Origin: Bacillota bacterium
GTDB taxonomy: Bacteria; Bacillota; Sulfobacillia; Symbiobacteriales; Symbiobacteriaceae
Length of the DNA stretch: 5,103 nt
Assembly: GCA_028287415.1 (NCBI GenBank)
Contig: JAQBPS010000404.1
Span: forward strand, 1-5,103
Direction of reading: 5' to 3'
Shown here in pieces: positions 1-5,103 of this stretch. The position numbers were made by a program, and so were the translations under genes. Every line of letters starts with the position of its first letter. The first letter of the stretch is position 1. Below the pieces are notes generated by a model, which had not been told where the DNA came from, did not search any database, and saw nothing but the letters and a program-made list of their open reading frames with translations.

Positions 1-78
1 GACTTCGACCGGGACGACGAGCACGTCCAGCGCGAGGTCGCCTGGCGCACCGAGAATGAACCGGGATTCGCCTCCTGA
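1..78 (+). CDS. C-terminal end of an unidentified upstream gene (partial)
   Basis: Frame 1 is open from the window edge to a TGA at 76-78 and encodes 25 residues ending ENEPGFAS. The composition is acidic and polar (DFDRDDEH near the start), as in a soluble protein tail. The other two plus frames read as low-complexity Ser/Thr/Pro or Arg-rich sequence, so frame 1 is the likely coding frame. I do not recognise the family from so short a piece; an acyl-CoA-pathway enzyme is plausible only from context. Its stop overlaps the GAGG at 77-80 that would serve the next start (GTG 88), as in tightly packed operons. Confidence 0.4.
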   Translation, partial: DFDRDDEHVQREVAWRTENEPGFAS

Positions 79-90
79 GGCCGGACAGTG
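77..90 (+). promoter_or_regulatory. Ribosome binding site and GTG start, possibly the original start of the ligase gene
   Basis: GAGG at 77-80 lies 7 bases before GTG 88-90, a good Shine-Dalgarno arrangement that overlaps the preceding stop. From GTG 88 the frame encodes MNTATTH and runs to 336, but it is not the frame of the acyl-CoA synthetase, and the residues after about codon 12 look non-coding. The site may be the remnant of the true start of the ligase gene, with the rest of the N-terminal coding region lost. This is inference. Confidence 0.35.
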
Positions 91-91
91 A

Positions 92-1285
92 ACACCGCCA
101 CCACGCACCGGGCGATCGAGGGAGACCCCGGTCGATTCGGCTGCCCTTTCGCTGGCCAGCCTGCTTGCCGATGCCTCAGACGCGGACCCGGCGGTCCCGG
201 TCAGCCCGGCGGATGTGGCCGTGCTCCAGTACACTGGCGGGACGACCGGGCTGCCCAAGGGCGCCATGCTGACCCACGCCAACCTGGTGGCCAACCTCTT
301 CCAGAGCTCACGCGCAAGCCGGGTCAAGCCGGGTGATGCACGAGTCATGCTGATCCTCCCGCTCTTCCACTCGTTCGGCATGCTTTGCATGAACGTGGGG
401 ATTGCGCAGGGAACCCGTCTGGTGCTGCTGCCCCGTTTCGAGATTGATGCCGTCATGCAGGCGATCAAGGAGCACGCGATCACCGACTTCCCGGGGGTCC
501 CGACCATGTACGTGGCGATCCTCAACTACAAGGATGCCGAGTCCTACGGGATCGCCAACATCCGGAACATCAGCTCCGGTGGGGCGGCGATGCCGGTCGA
601 GGTCTCCGAGACCTTCGAGCGGAAGTTCCAGGCGAAGATCAATGAAGGCTACGGCCTCTCCGAGGCCTCCCCGGCCACCCATTCCAACCCCAACTGGCAG
701 CCCGGCCTCCGCAGACCGGGTTCCATCGGGATTCCACTGCTCGGCACGGATGCCCGCATTGTCGACCTGGAGACGGGGCTGCGGGTCCTCGGCCCCGACC
801 AGGAAGGGGAGCTGTGCATCCAGGGGCCGCAGGTGATGGCCGGGTACTGGAACAAGCCCGAGGAGACGGTGGCAGCCCTCCGGGACGGCTGGCTCTACAC
901 CGGGGACATCGCCAAAATGGATCAGGACGGCTATTTCTACATTCTCGACCGGAAGAAGGACCTGATCATAGTTTCGGGCTACAACGTCTATCCGCGGGAG
1001 CTTGAAGAGGTGATGTACGAGCATCCGGCGGTGCTGGAGGCGGCGGCCATTGCTGTGCCCGACCCCTACAAGGGCGAGGTGCCCAAGCTCTTTGTGGTGC
1101 TGAAGGCTGGCGCGCAGGCCACCGCGGAGGAGCTGCTGGACTTCTGCCGGCAGCGGCTGGCCCCGTTCAAGCTCCCGAAGTTCGTGGCGTTCCGGGACGC
1201 CTTGCCAAAGAGCGCCGTGGGCAAGATTCTGCGGCGGGAACTGGTCGCGGAGGACCGCACGAGCAGGGCGGAACGAGTCGGCTGA
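92..1285 (+). pseudogene. fadD: Long-chain acyl-CoA synthetase (AMP-forming, FadD type), N-terminal part missing
   Basis: The enzyme would activate fatty acids with ATP and CoA to acyl-CoA in the cytoplasm, the entry step of beta-oxidation. Numbering from GTG 215, it has the P-loop YTGGTTGLPKG (6-16), the core motif GYGLSE (145-150), YTGD (228-231), the hinge and C-terminal-lid motif DRKKDLIIVSGYNVYP (245-260) and the conserved lysine in GKILRR (Lys337). The C-terminal two thirds are therefore complete. Family members have roughly 120-200 residues before the P-loop. Here the frame is open upstream only to a TGA at 89-91, giving 41 further codons. The part nearest the P-loop (SLASLLADASDADP, then VSPADVAVLQ) resembles the normal family sequence, but there is no ATG, GTG or TTG before GTG 215. 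Starting at 215 would place the protein start at the P-loop, so it is probably not a real start. I read it as a 5'-deleted gene or an assembly deletion. It ends 17 bases before the SDR start and looks co-transcribed with it. Confidence 0.8.
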
Positions 1286-1302
1286 GGGAGCGTGGTGAAC
1301 CA

Positions 1303-2084
1303 GTGAATATGCCAGGTTTGCGGGAGCTGTTCGATCTTACGGACCGGGTGGCGATCGTCACCGGCGGCTCCCGGGGTCTCGGGCTGGAAATGGCCGAGGG
1401 CCTGGGGGAGGCCGGGGCGGCGGTCGTCATCACCGGGCGCCGGGAGGAGTACTTGAAAGAGGCCGAGGCGGCCCTGCGGGCCAGGGGCATCACCGTGCTG
1501 GCCTTCCGGGGTTCGGTGGCCGAGCCCGACTCGGTCCGGCAGCTGGTGCAGGCAACCCTGGACCGGTTCGGGCGGATCGACATTCTGGTCAACAATGCCG
1601 GCGTCAGCTGGGGGGCACCCACGCTCGAGATGCCGCTGGAGAAGTGGGCGTACGTGATGGAGACCAACCTGACGGGCGCCTGGATGCTCTCGCAGGCCGT
1701 CTGCCGCGTGATGGTCGCGCAGGGTGAGGGCGGGCGGATCATCAACATCGCATCGGTCGCCGGGCTCCGGGGGGCGACCCGAGCGGCATGTCCGCCATCG
1801 GGTACAACACCAGCAAGGCCGGAATGATCGGCCTCACCCGCACGCTGGCGACCCACATGGCGGAGCACGGCATTTTGGTCAATGCGATCTGCCCGGGTTT
1901 CTTCCCGACCCGCATGACCAGGGGGCTCCTCGAGCAGGCCGGCGATGAGGCGGGTAAAGGGGTGCCGCTCCAGCGGATCGGGCGCCCGGGCGAGCTGAAG
2001 GGTGTGGCGCTGTTCCTGGCCGCACCTGCCAGTTCCTACATCACCGGCCAGATCCTGCCGGTGGACGGTGGCGCAACCGCCTGA
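1303..2084 (+). pseudogene. SDR-family NAD(P)-dependent oxidoreductase, split by a one-base frameshift
   Basis: This is a classical short-chain dehydrogenase/reductase, close to the FabG and gluconate-5-dehydrogenase groups; it may reduce or oxidise a 3-oxo/3-hydroxyacyl substrate given its neighbours. Visible motifs are the cofactor loop TGGSRGLG (20-27), basic residues after the second strand (TGRRE, 44-48; favours NADPH), NNAG (97-100), the structural Asn in TNLTG (122) and the catalytic Ser of NIASVAG (151). Frame 1 then derails at a run of six G (1769-1774) and stops at 1825-1827 after 17 unrelated residues. The correct sequence resumes in the next frame as GDPSGMSAIGYNTSKAG, with the YxxxK motif, through to GQILPVDGG and a TGA at 2082-2084. 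Adding one G gives a normal 260-residue enzyme with Tyr168 and Lys172. As written, the 174-residue product lacks both and should be inactive. GTG 1303 has only a close GGTGA (1294-1298); ATG 1309 (MPGLREL) is an equally good start. Confidence 0.88.
1769..1774 (+). other. Frameshift site: run of six G, seven expected
   Basis: The reading frame of the SDR gene changes at this run. With seven G the protein reads LRGGDPSGMSAIGYNTSK, which fits the family; with six it reads LRGATRAACPPSG and terminates. Homopolymer slippage, either biological or from sequencing, is the simplest cause. Confidence 0.85.
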
Positions 2085-2107
2085 TAGACGGCAGAGCATC
2101 CCGGCAG

Positions 2108-2114
2108 AAGGGGG
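2108..2114 (+). promoter_or_regulatory. Ribosome binding site of the thiolase gene
   Basis: AAGGGGG lies 8 bases before GTG 2123 and supports that start. The gap from the SDR stop at 2084 is 38 bases and shows no promoter or hairpin of note, so the thiolase is probably read from the same transcript. Confidence 0.7.
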
Positions 2115-2122
2115 AACGATTT

Positions 2123-3289
2123 GTGAGCGAGGCAGTGATCGTCAGTTCCGTTCGGACCGCGATCGCAAGGACGCCCGGCGCCCTCCAGGACGTACCGCCT
2201 GAGGTCTTCGGCGCCGCGGTAATGCACGAAGCGATCGCACGGGCAGGGATCGATGCGAAAGAGATCGAGGACGCCATCTGGGGAAACGTGATGGCCGGCG
2301 GGGGCAACATGGGCCGCCTGACGGCGCTCCAGGCCGGCATCCCCGTTGAGGTTGCGGCCATGACCATCGACCGCCAGTGCGGTTCGGGCCTCCAGGCGAT
2401 CTGCCTGGCCGCTCAGGCCATCAAGGCGGGCGACAGCGATATTCTGCTGGCCGGTGGCAGCGACAGCATGACCCGGGCGCCGTTCCTGATGGCCCGCCCC
2501 GCCACGGCCTACCCGCGGCAGGCGCCCCAGTTCGCCTACCCGCGGCTTTCGCCGGACGCAGTCGGCAACCCGCCGATGGGCATCACCGCCGAGAACGTAG
2601 CGGCCCAATTCAAGGTGAGCCGGGAAGAGCAGGACGCCTTCGCCCTGCGGTCCCAGCAGAACGCTGTCCGGGCGATCCAGGAGGAGCGCTTCAAGGAGCA
2701 GATCGTCCCGGTGCCAGTCCCCGCCGGCAAGGGGCAGACAGCCCTGTTCGCCGTGGACGAGCACCCCCGTGCGGACACCACGCTGGAGAAGCTGGCCAGG
2801 CTGAACCCCGTGTTCAAGAAGGATGGGAGCGTCACCGCCGGCAACGCTTCGGGTATCAACGACGGGGCTGGCGCTGCCATTGTGATGTCTGCCCGCATGG
2901 CGGAGCAGCGAGGGCTCCGGCCCATGGCCCGGGTCGTCGGCTGGGCGGTGGCCGGGGTGGACCCCAACATGATGGGCATGGGGCCGGTGCCGGCGGTGCG
3001 CAAGCTCCTGAGCAAGACGGGTATGAGTCTGTCTGACATGGACCTGATCGAGCTGAACGAGGCGTTTGCGTCACAGGCGGTGGCCTGCATTCGGGAACTG
3101 GACATGGACCCTTCGATCGTGAACGTGAACGGTGGCGCCATTGCATTGGGGCACCCGATCGCCGGTACCGGAGCGATCCTGACGGCGAAGCTGCTGTACG
3201 AACTGCGCCGCACGGGCGGCCGGTACGGTTTGATCACCGCGTGCATCGGCGGTGGGCAGGGGATCGCAGCCATATTTGAGCGCCTGTAA
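2123..3289 (+). CDS. Acetyl-CoA acetyltransferase / 3-ketoacyl-CoA thiolase
   Basis: This is a degradative-type thiolase, which cleaves 3-ketoacyl-CoA with CoA to acetyl-CoA and a shortened acyl-CoA, or condenses two acetyl-CoA in reverse. It is cytoplasmic and usually tetrameric. At 388 residues it has the normal length. The acylated nucleophile is Cys86 in DRQCGSGLQAI. The mid-protein signature NASGINDGA and the NEAFA loop are present. The C-terminal pair is His344 in GGAIALGHP and Cys374 in ITACIGGGQG. The stretch around His344 agrees with the thiolase signature, although it reads HPIAGTGA rather than the commoner HPIGATGA or HPIGASGA. GTG 2123 is chosen because of the AAGGGGG eight bases upstream and because the protein begins directly with the first strand (EAVIVSSVRTA). 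It is the last gene of the rightward operon, 38 bases after the SDR, and ends 12 bases before the hairpin. Substrate chain length cannot be told from the sequence; fatty-acid breakdown follows from context. Confidence 0.95.
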   Translation: MSEAVIVSSVRTAIARTPGALQDVPPEVFGAAVMHEAIARAGIDAKEIEDAIWGNVMAGGGNMGRLTALQAGIPVEVAAMTIDRQCGSGLQAICLAAQAIKAGDSDILLAGGSDSMTRAPFLMARPATAYPRQAPQFAYPRLSPDAVGNPPMGITAENVAAQFKVSREEQDAFALRSQQNAVRAIQEERFKEQIVPVPVPAGKGQTALFAVDEHPRADTTLEKLARLNPVFKKDGSVTAGNASGINDGAGAAIVMSARMAEQRGLRPMARVVGWAVAGVDPNMMGMGPVPAVRKLLSKTGMSLSDMDLIELNEAFASQAVACIRELDMDPSIVNVNGGAIALGHPIAGTGAILTAKLLYELRRTGGRYGLITACIGGGQGIAAIFERL

Positions 3290-3301
3290 GCAGGAACGAA
3301 A

Positions 3302-3333
3302 CAGGCCGATAGCCTTACTCGGCTATCGGCCTG
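3302..3333. terminator. Convergent hairpin terminator between the thiolase and the TetR gene
   Basis: A perfect 13-bp inverted repeat, CAGGCCGATAGCC (3302-3314) and GGCTATCGGCCTG (3321-3333), encloses a six-base loop TTACTC. The TetR stop codon (TAA on the minus strand, 3315-3317) lies in the loop, so one arm encodes the end of the regulator (RPIAE). On the minus strand the stem is followed by TTTCGTT, a modest U-tract. On the plus strand no T-run follows. It should therefore terminate the regulator transcript best and may also stop the thiolase operon. Confidence 0.75.
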
Positions 3334-3953
3334 ATCTGCTTGTCGGACGCTCCGGGGTTGCGCCCGCCCTCGATCAGCATCGCGAAGAGCATCGGGCCCA
3401 TCTCCTGCGGGGTGATCGGCTTCCCCGGTCTGAACCAGCGGAAGGACCAGTTGAAGATGCCCAGCAGGGCGAAGGTGAAGAATTTCGGGTCAAGGTCGGG
3501 CCGTAACTCGCCACGGTCAATCGCTTCCTGCACCAGGGACCTGACGGCGGTCTCGTACCGATCCCGCTTCGCCTTGACAATGGCGAATTTCTTCTGTGTC
3601 AGGAACCGGGACTCGTGGTTAAACACCGCCATGTGATTGCGGAACGTTGACATGCTCTCCAGCAAATGCGTGCAGATCCGCTGTAGTTTTTCGAGCGGCT
3701 GTCCGCTTTCAACATGAATGCGCTCGGCGTAGTCGACCAGATGGTCGATGAAGGTATCATGGAAGAGCAGCACGAGGTCCTCTTTCGACTCAAAGTAGTG
3801 GTAGAAGGCGCCCTTCGAGCAGCCCGCTTCCCCGATGATCTCCTGGATAGACGTTGCATGATAGCCACGCTGTCCGAAGAGCTGGAGAGCAGCATTCACG
3901 ATGTTCGTTCTGACATCATCGCCCACGGGGTTTTGTTTGAGCACCGGTCCCAC
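3315..3953 (-). CDS. TetR-family transcriptional regulator, probable FadR-like repressor of fatty-acid degradation
   Basis: This is a DNA-binding repressor of TetR type, 212 residues in the longest form. The helix-turn-helix domain spans about residues 15-62: VRTNIVNAALQLFGQRGYHATS, then EIIGEAGCSKGAFYHYFESKEDL, whose GCSKGAFYHYF part is the recognition helix. The rest is the helical ligand-binding and dimer domain, ending with a segment (FNWSFRWFRPGKPITPQEMG) of the kind seen in acyl-CoA-responsive regulators such as Bacillus FadR (YsiA) and KstR2. A long-chain acyl-CoA ligand is inferred from context only. The gene converges on the thiolase and diverges from the 3-hydroxyacyl-CoA dehydrogenase, and its upstream region carries two palindromes, so self-repression is likely. 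Start choice is open: GTG 3953 sits only 2 bases after the GAGAGG at 3961-3956, whereas GTG 3944 (giving MLKQNP, 209 residues) has 11 bases of spacing. Confidence 0.92.
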   Translation of the reverse strand: MGPVLKQNPVGDDVRTNIVNAALQLFGQRGYHATSIQEIIGEAGCSKGAFYHYFESKEDLVLLFHDTFIDHLVDYAERIHVESGQPLEKLQRICTHLLESMSTFRNHMAVFNHESRFLTQKKFAIVKAKRDRYETAVRSLVQEAIDRGELRPDLDPKFFTFALLGIFNWSFRWFRPGKPITPQEMGPMLFAMLIEGGRNPGASDKQIRPIAE

Positions 3954-3968
3954 ATCCTCTCGAGACTA

Positions 3969-3974
3969 ATTATA
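3969..3974 (-). promoter_or_regulatory. -10 element of the TetR gene promoter
   Basis: On the minus strand these bases read TATAAT, a perfect -10 hexamer. No good -35 is seen at 16-18 bp (AGGAAT at 17 bp). Transcription would begin near 3962, leaving a leader of about 9 bases before GTG 3953 or 18 before GTG 3944. The element lies within the first palindrome, so a bound repressor would block it. Confidence 0.6.
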
Positions 3975-3987
3975 AATGATTTATCAT
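3969..3987. promoter_or_regulatory. Palindromic operator O1 (candidate TetR/FadR-like site)
   Basis: ATTATAAATGATTTATCAT is a 19-bp palindrome centred on G3978. The inner 13 bp (ATAAATGATTTAT, 3972-3984) are perfectly symmetric and the outer arms add pairs around one mismatch. It covers the -10 of the leftward TetR promoter and the -35 of the rightward dehydrogenase promoter. It shares its core, AATGATTT, with O2. Binding by the adjacent TetR protein is inferred from position. Confidence 0.65.
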
Positions 3988-4009
3988 GAAAATTCCTCTA
4001 GATGTAATG
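3981..4009 (+). promoter_or_regulatory. Promoter of the 3-hydroxyacyl-CoA dehydrogenase gene
   Basis: A -35 hexamer TTATCA (3981-3986) and a -10 hexamer TGTAAT (4004-4009) are separated by 17 bp, matching 4 of 6 and 5 of 6 consensus bases. The start of transcription would fall near 4016, about 20 bases before GTG 4036, which leaves room for the GAGGGGG ribosome site. O1 overlaps the -35 and O2 overlaps the -10. Confidence 0.65.
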
Positions 4010-4017
4010 ATTTCATC
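4001..4017. promoter_or_regulatory. Palindromic operator O2 (candidate TetR/FadR-like site)
   Basis: GATGTAATGATTTCATC is a 17-bp palindrome centred on G4009 with a single mismatched pair (4005/4013). It contains the same AATGATTT core as O1, and the centres of the two are 31 bp apart, close to three helical turns, so two dimers would sit on the same face of the DNA. It covers the -10 and the predicted transcription start of the dehydrogenase gene. Confidence 0.6.
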
Positions 4018-4026
4018 CTGAAAGCT

Positions 4027-4033
4027 GAGGGGG
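4027..4033 (+). promoter_or_regulatory. Ribosome binding site deciding the dehydrogenase start
   Basis: GAGGGGG ends 2 bases before GTG 4036; counted from its GAGG part the spacing is 5. It supports GTG 4036 over the ATG at 3976, which has no ribosome site, lies inside O1 and is upstream of the predicted transcription start. Confidence 0.65.
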
Positions 4034-4035
4034 CT

Positions 4036-4923
4036 GTGAACTTGCTACAAGCGATCAGACGGGTCTGCGTGGTGGGTGCGGGCATGATGGGGCGGCAGAT
4101 TGCCCTGAACGCTGCCTTGCACGGCTATCCGACCACCCTGACGGACAGCGTTGCGGCGGCTCTGGAGAGCGCCCGCCGGTGGCGTGACGAGTACCTGAGC
4201 GGCCGGGTGGTCAAAGGGCGCATCACCCGGGGCCAGGCTGAGACTGCCGCAGAGCTGCTCCAGCTGGTCCCGACGCTCACGGACGCGGTTGCCGGGGCAG
4301 ACCTTGTGATCGAGGCCGTGGTGGAGAAACTTGCCGTCAAGCAGGCACTTTTTGCTGAGCTGGACGGAATCGCTCCAGAGGGCGCGATCCTCGCCACCAA
4401 CTCGAGCACCTTCGTCTCCTCGCTCCTGGCGCCGGCGACCAGCCGTGTGGACAAGGTGGCCAACCTTCACTATTTCAATCCGGCACTCGTGATGGCGGTG
4501 GTGGAGGTGATGCAGGGAGCGCACACGTCGGCGGAGACCGTGCGGCTTTTGATGGACTTTGCCAGGGGCAATGGGAAGACCCCGATTCATCTCCGCAAGG
4601 AGATCCCCGGGTTTGTGGCCAACCGGCTGCTGGGGGCGGTTTCGCGCGAAGCGCTCTACCTGCTGGAGAACGGCTACGCCACGTTTGAAGAGATCGATAT
4701 GGCTGCCGAAAAGGCCCTCGGGCATCCCATGGGGCCATTCCGGCTGATGGATCTGACCGGGATTGATCTGGCGTATCTGATTCGCCGGGAGCGGTACGAA
4801 GCAACGGGGCGGGAGGAAGACCGCCCGCCCCTGGTGATCGCGGAGAAATATCGCAGGGGTGAGTTTGGCCGAAAGACGGGGAAGGGCTGGTACAACTACC
4901 CCGATGAAGGTACCAGGGAGTAG
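4036..4923 (+). CDS. 3-hydroxyacyl-CoA dehydrogenase (NAD-dependent; FadB2/PaaH/Hbd type)
   Basis: This cytoplasmic enzyme oxidises L-3-hydroxyacyl-CoA to 3-ketoacyl-CoA with NAD, the step before thiolysis. From GTG 4036 it is 295 residues, close to the usual length of the single-function enzymes. The N-terminal Rossmann domain starts at once with VCVVGAGMMG (GxGxxG, 14-19). Catalytic residues known from the human enzyme are all recognisable: Ser124 in TNSSTF, His145 in LHYFNPALVM, Glu157 twelve residues later, and Asn196 in PGFVANRLL. The C-terminal helical domain carries LGHPMGPFRLMDLTGID and the family ending FGRKTGKGWYNYP. There is no enoyl-CoA hydratase domain, so it is not a FadB/FadJ multifunctional protein. 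It is transcribed away from the TetR gene from its own promoter within the two-palindrome region. The next gene is on the other strand, so the transcript is probably monocistronic. Confidence 0.95.
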   Translation: MNLLQAIRRVCVVGAGMMGRQIALNAALHGYPTTLTDSVAAALESARRWRDEYLSGRVVKGRITRGQAETAAELLQLVPTLTDAVAGADLVIEAVVEKLAVKQALFAELDGIAPEGAILATNSSTFVSSLLAPATSRVDKVANLHYFNPALVMAVVEVMQGAHTSAETVRLLMDFARGNGKTPIHLRKEIPGFVANRLLGAVSREALYLLENGYATFEEIDMAAEKALGHPMGPFRLMDLTGIDLAYLIRRERYEATGREEDRPPLVIAEKYRRGEFGRKTGKGWYNYPDEGTRE

Positions 4924-4979
4924 CTCACGGCGAGGGAGGGGGCGGGGCCGCAGCGGGCTGGCCTATGACGTTAGTCGCC

Positions 4980-5103
4980 TCAGGCCGCCGTCTCCGGAAA
5001 GCGGGTGGGTACCTTGGGGAGGCACGCCAGCGCCTCAACGAAAAAGAAGATCCGGTTGAAGAACTCGAGTACATCGCCCTTTTCGAGCCGCAGCTTCCGG
5101 TAC
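4980..5103 (-). CDS. C-terminal end of an unidentified gene (partial)
   Basis: On the minus strand a frame open from the window edge (first full codon at 5102-5100) encodes 40 residues and stops at TGA 4982-4980. The peptide begins YRKLRLEKGDVLEFFNRIFF and ends PKVPTRFPETAA. It has believable protein composition, with a hydrophobic aromatic stretch in the middle, while another minus-strand frame stops within about 22 codons. I do not recognise the family. The gene converges on the dehydrogenase, leaving a 56-base GC-rich gap (4924-4979). Confidence 0.6.
   Translation of the reverse strand, partial: YRKLRLEKGDVLEFFNRIFFFVEALACLPKVPTRFPETAA

Noticed and set aside
315..334. Tandem 10-bp repeat CAAGCCGGGT x2 inside the ligase gene
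   Set aside because: A recent 10-bp duplication would shift the frame, but the ligase frame reads normally on both sides, so the repeat looks coincidental.
88..336. Small open frame of 82 codons from GTG 88
   Set aside because: It has a good ribosome site, but after about twelve codons it overlaps the ligase P-loop region in another frame and has Arg/Gly/Pro-rich shadow composition.
308..1024. Minus-strand open frame of 238 codons
   Set aside because: It is antisense to conserved ligase motifs and its composition is that of a shadow frame.
1167..2099. Minus-strand open frame of 310 codons
   Set aside because: It lies antisense to the ligase end and the SDR gene, has Arg/Ser/Pro-rich shadow composition and shows no domain motifs; GC-rich codon bias leaves such frames open.
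2036..2764. Minus-strand open frame of 242 codons
   Set aside because: It is antisense to the thiolase, whose motifs and ribosome site are clear; no recognisable protein features.
3976..4035. Upstream ATG 3976 as the dehydrogenase start (315 residues)
   Set aside because: The extra 20 residues do not resemble the family, the ATG lies within O1 and ahead of the predicted transcription start, and GTG 4036 has a ribosome site.
4941..4989. Possible terminator between the dehydrogenase and the right-hand gene (GGCGG-gg-CC with GGCCGCC; small GAC-GTTA-GTC hairpin)
   Set aside because: The pairing needs a bulge and a long loop, there is no T-tract, and GC-rich DNA gives such pairs by chance.
1..5103. 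CRISPR arrays, insertion sequences, tRNA/rRNA genes, defence or phage genes
   Set aside because: None seen on either strand: no spaced direct repeats, no transposase motifs and no RNA-gene signatures. The window is a metabolic operon.

Overview
The window is GC-rich DNA with GTG starts, strong AGGAGG-like ribosome binding sites and housekeeping-type (-35/-10) promoters. This fits a high-GC bacterium. The style of the TetR regulator suggests a high-GC Firmicute such as a Symbiobacterium relative, but that placement is inference and is weak. The content is a fatty-acid / acyl-CoA degradation locus.

Layout, left to right. (1) Bases 1-78 hold the last 25 codons of an unidentified plus-strand gene. 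(2) Bases 92-1285 hold a long-chain acyl-CoA synthetase (FadD type) that lacks its N-terminal third. Its open frame begins just after a stop at 89-91 and has no usable start before GTG 215, which lies at the ATP-binding motif. (3) Bases 1303-2084 hold an SDR-family oxidoreductase split by a one-base deletion in a run of G at 1769-1774, between the catalytic Ser and the YxxxK motif. (4) Bases 2123-3289 hold an intact thiolase. (5) A 13-bp perfect hairpin at 3302-3333 separates it from a convergent minus-strand TetR/FadR-like regulator (3315-3953). (6) An AT-rich divergent control region (3954-4035) carries two related palindromes whose centres are 31 bp apart, overlapping a leftward -10 and a rightward promoter. 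(7) Bases 4036-4923 hold an intact 3-hydroxyacyl-CoA dehydrogenase. (8) Bases 4980-5103 hold the C-terminal end of an unidentified minus-strand gene.

Together the genes would activate fatty acids to acyl-CoA (synthetase), oxidise the 3-hydroxyacyl-CoA intermediate (dehydrogenase, possibly the SDR) and cleave 3-ketoacyl-CoA (thiolase). The TetR protein probably represses itself and the dehydrogenase by binding the two palindromes, and is probably released by a long-chain acyl-CoA. The ligase, SDR and thiolase read as one operon that enters from the left.

No new type of system is evident. The points worth a second look are the two-palindrome operator and the fact that two adjacent genes of the operon are broken while the rest of the locus is intact.
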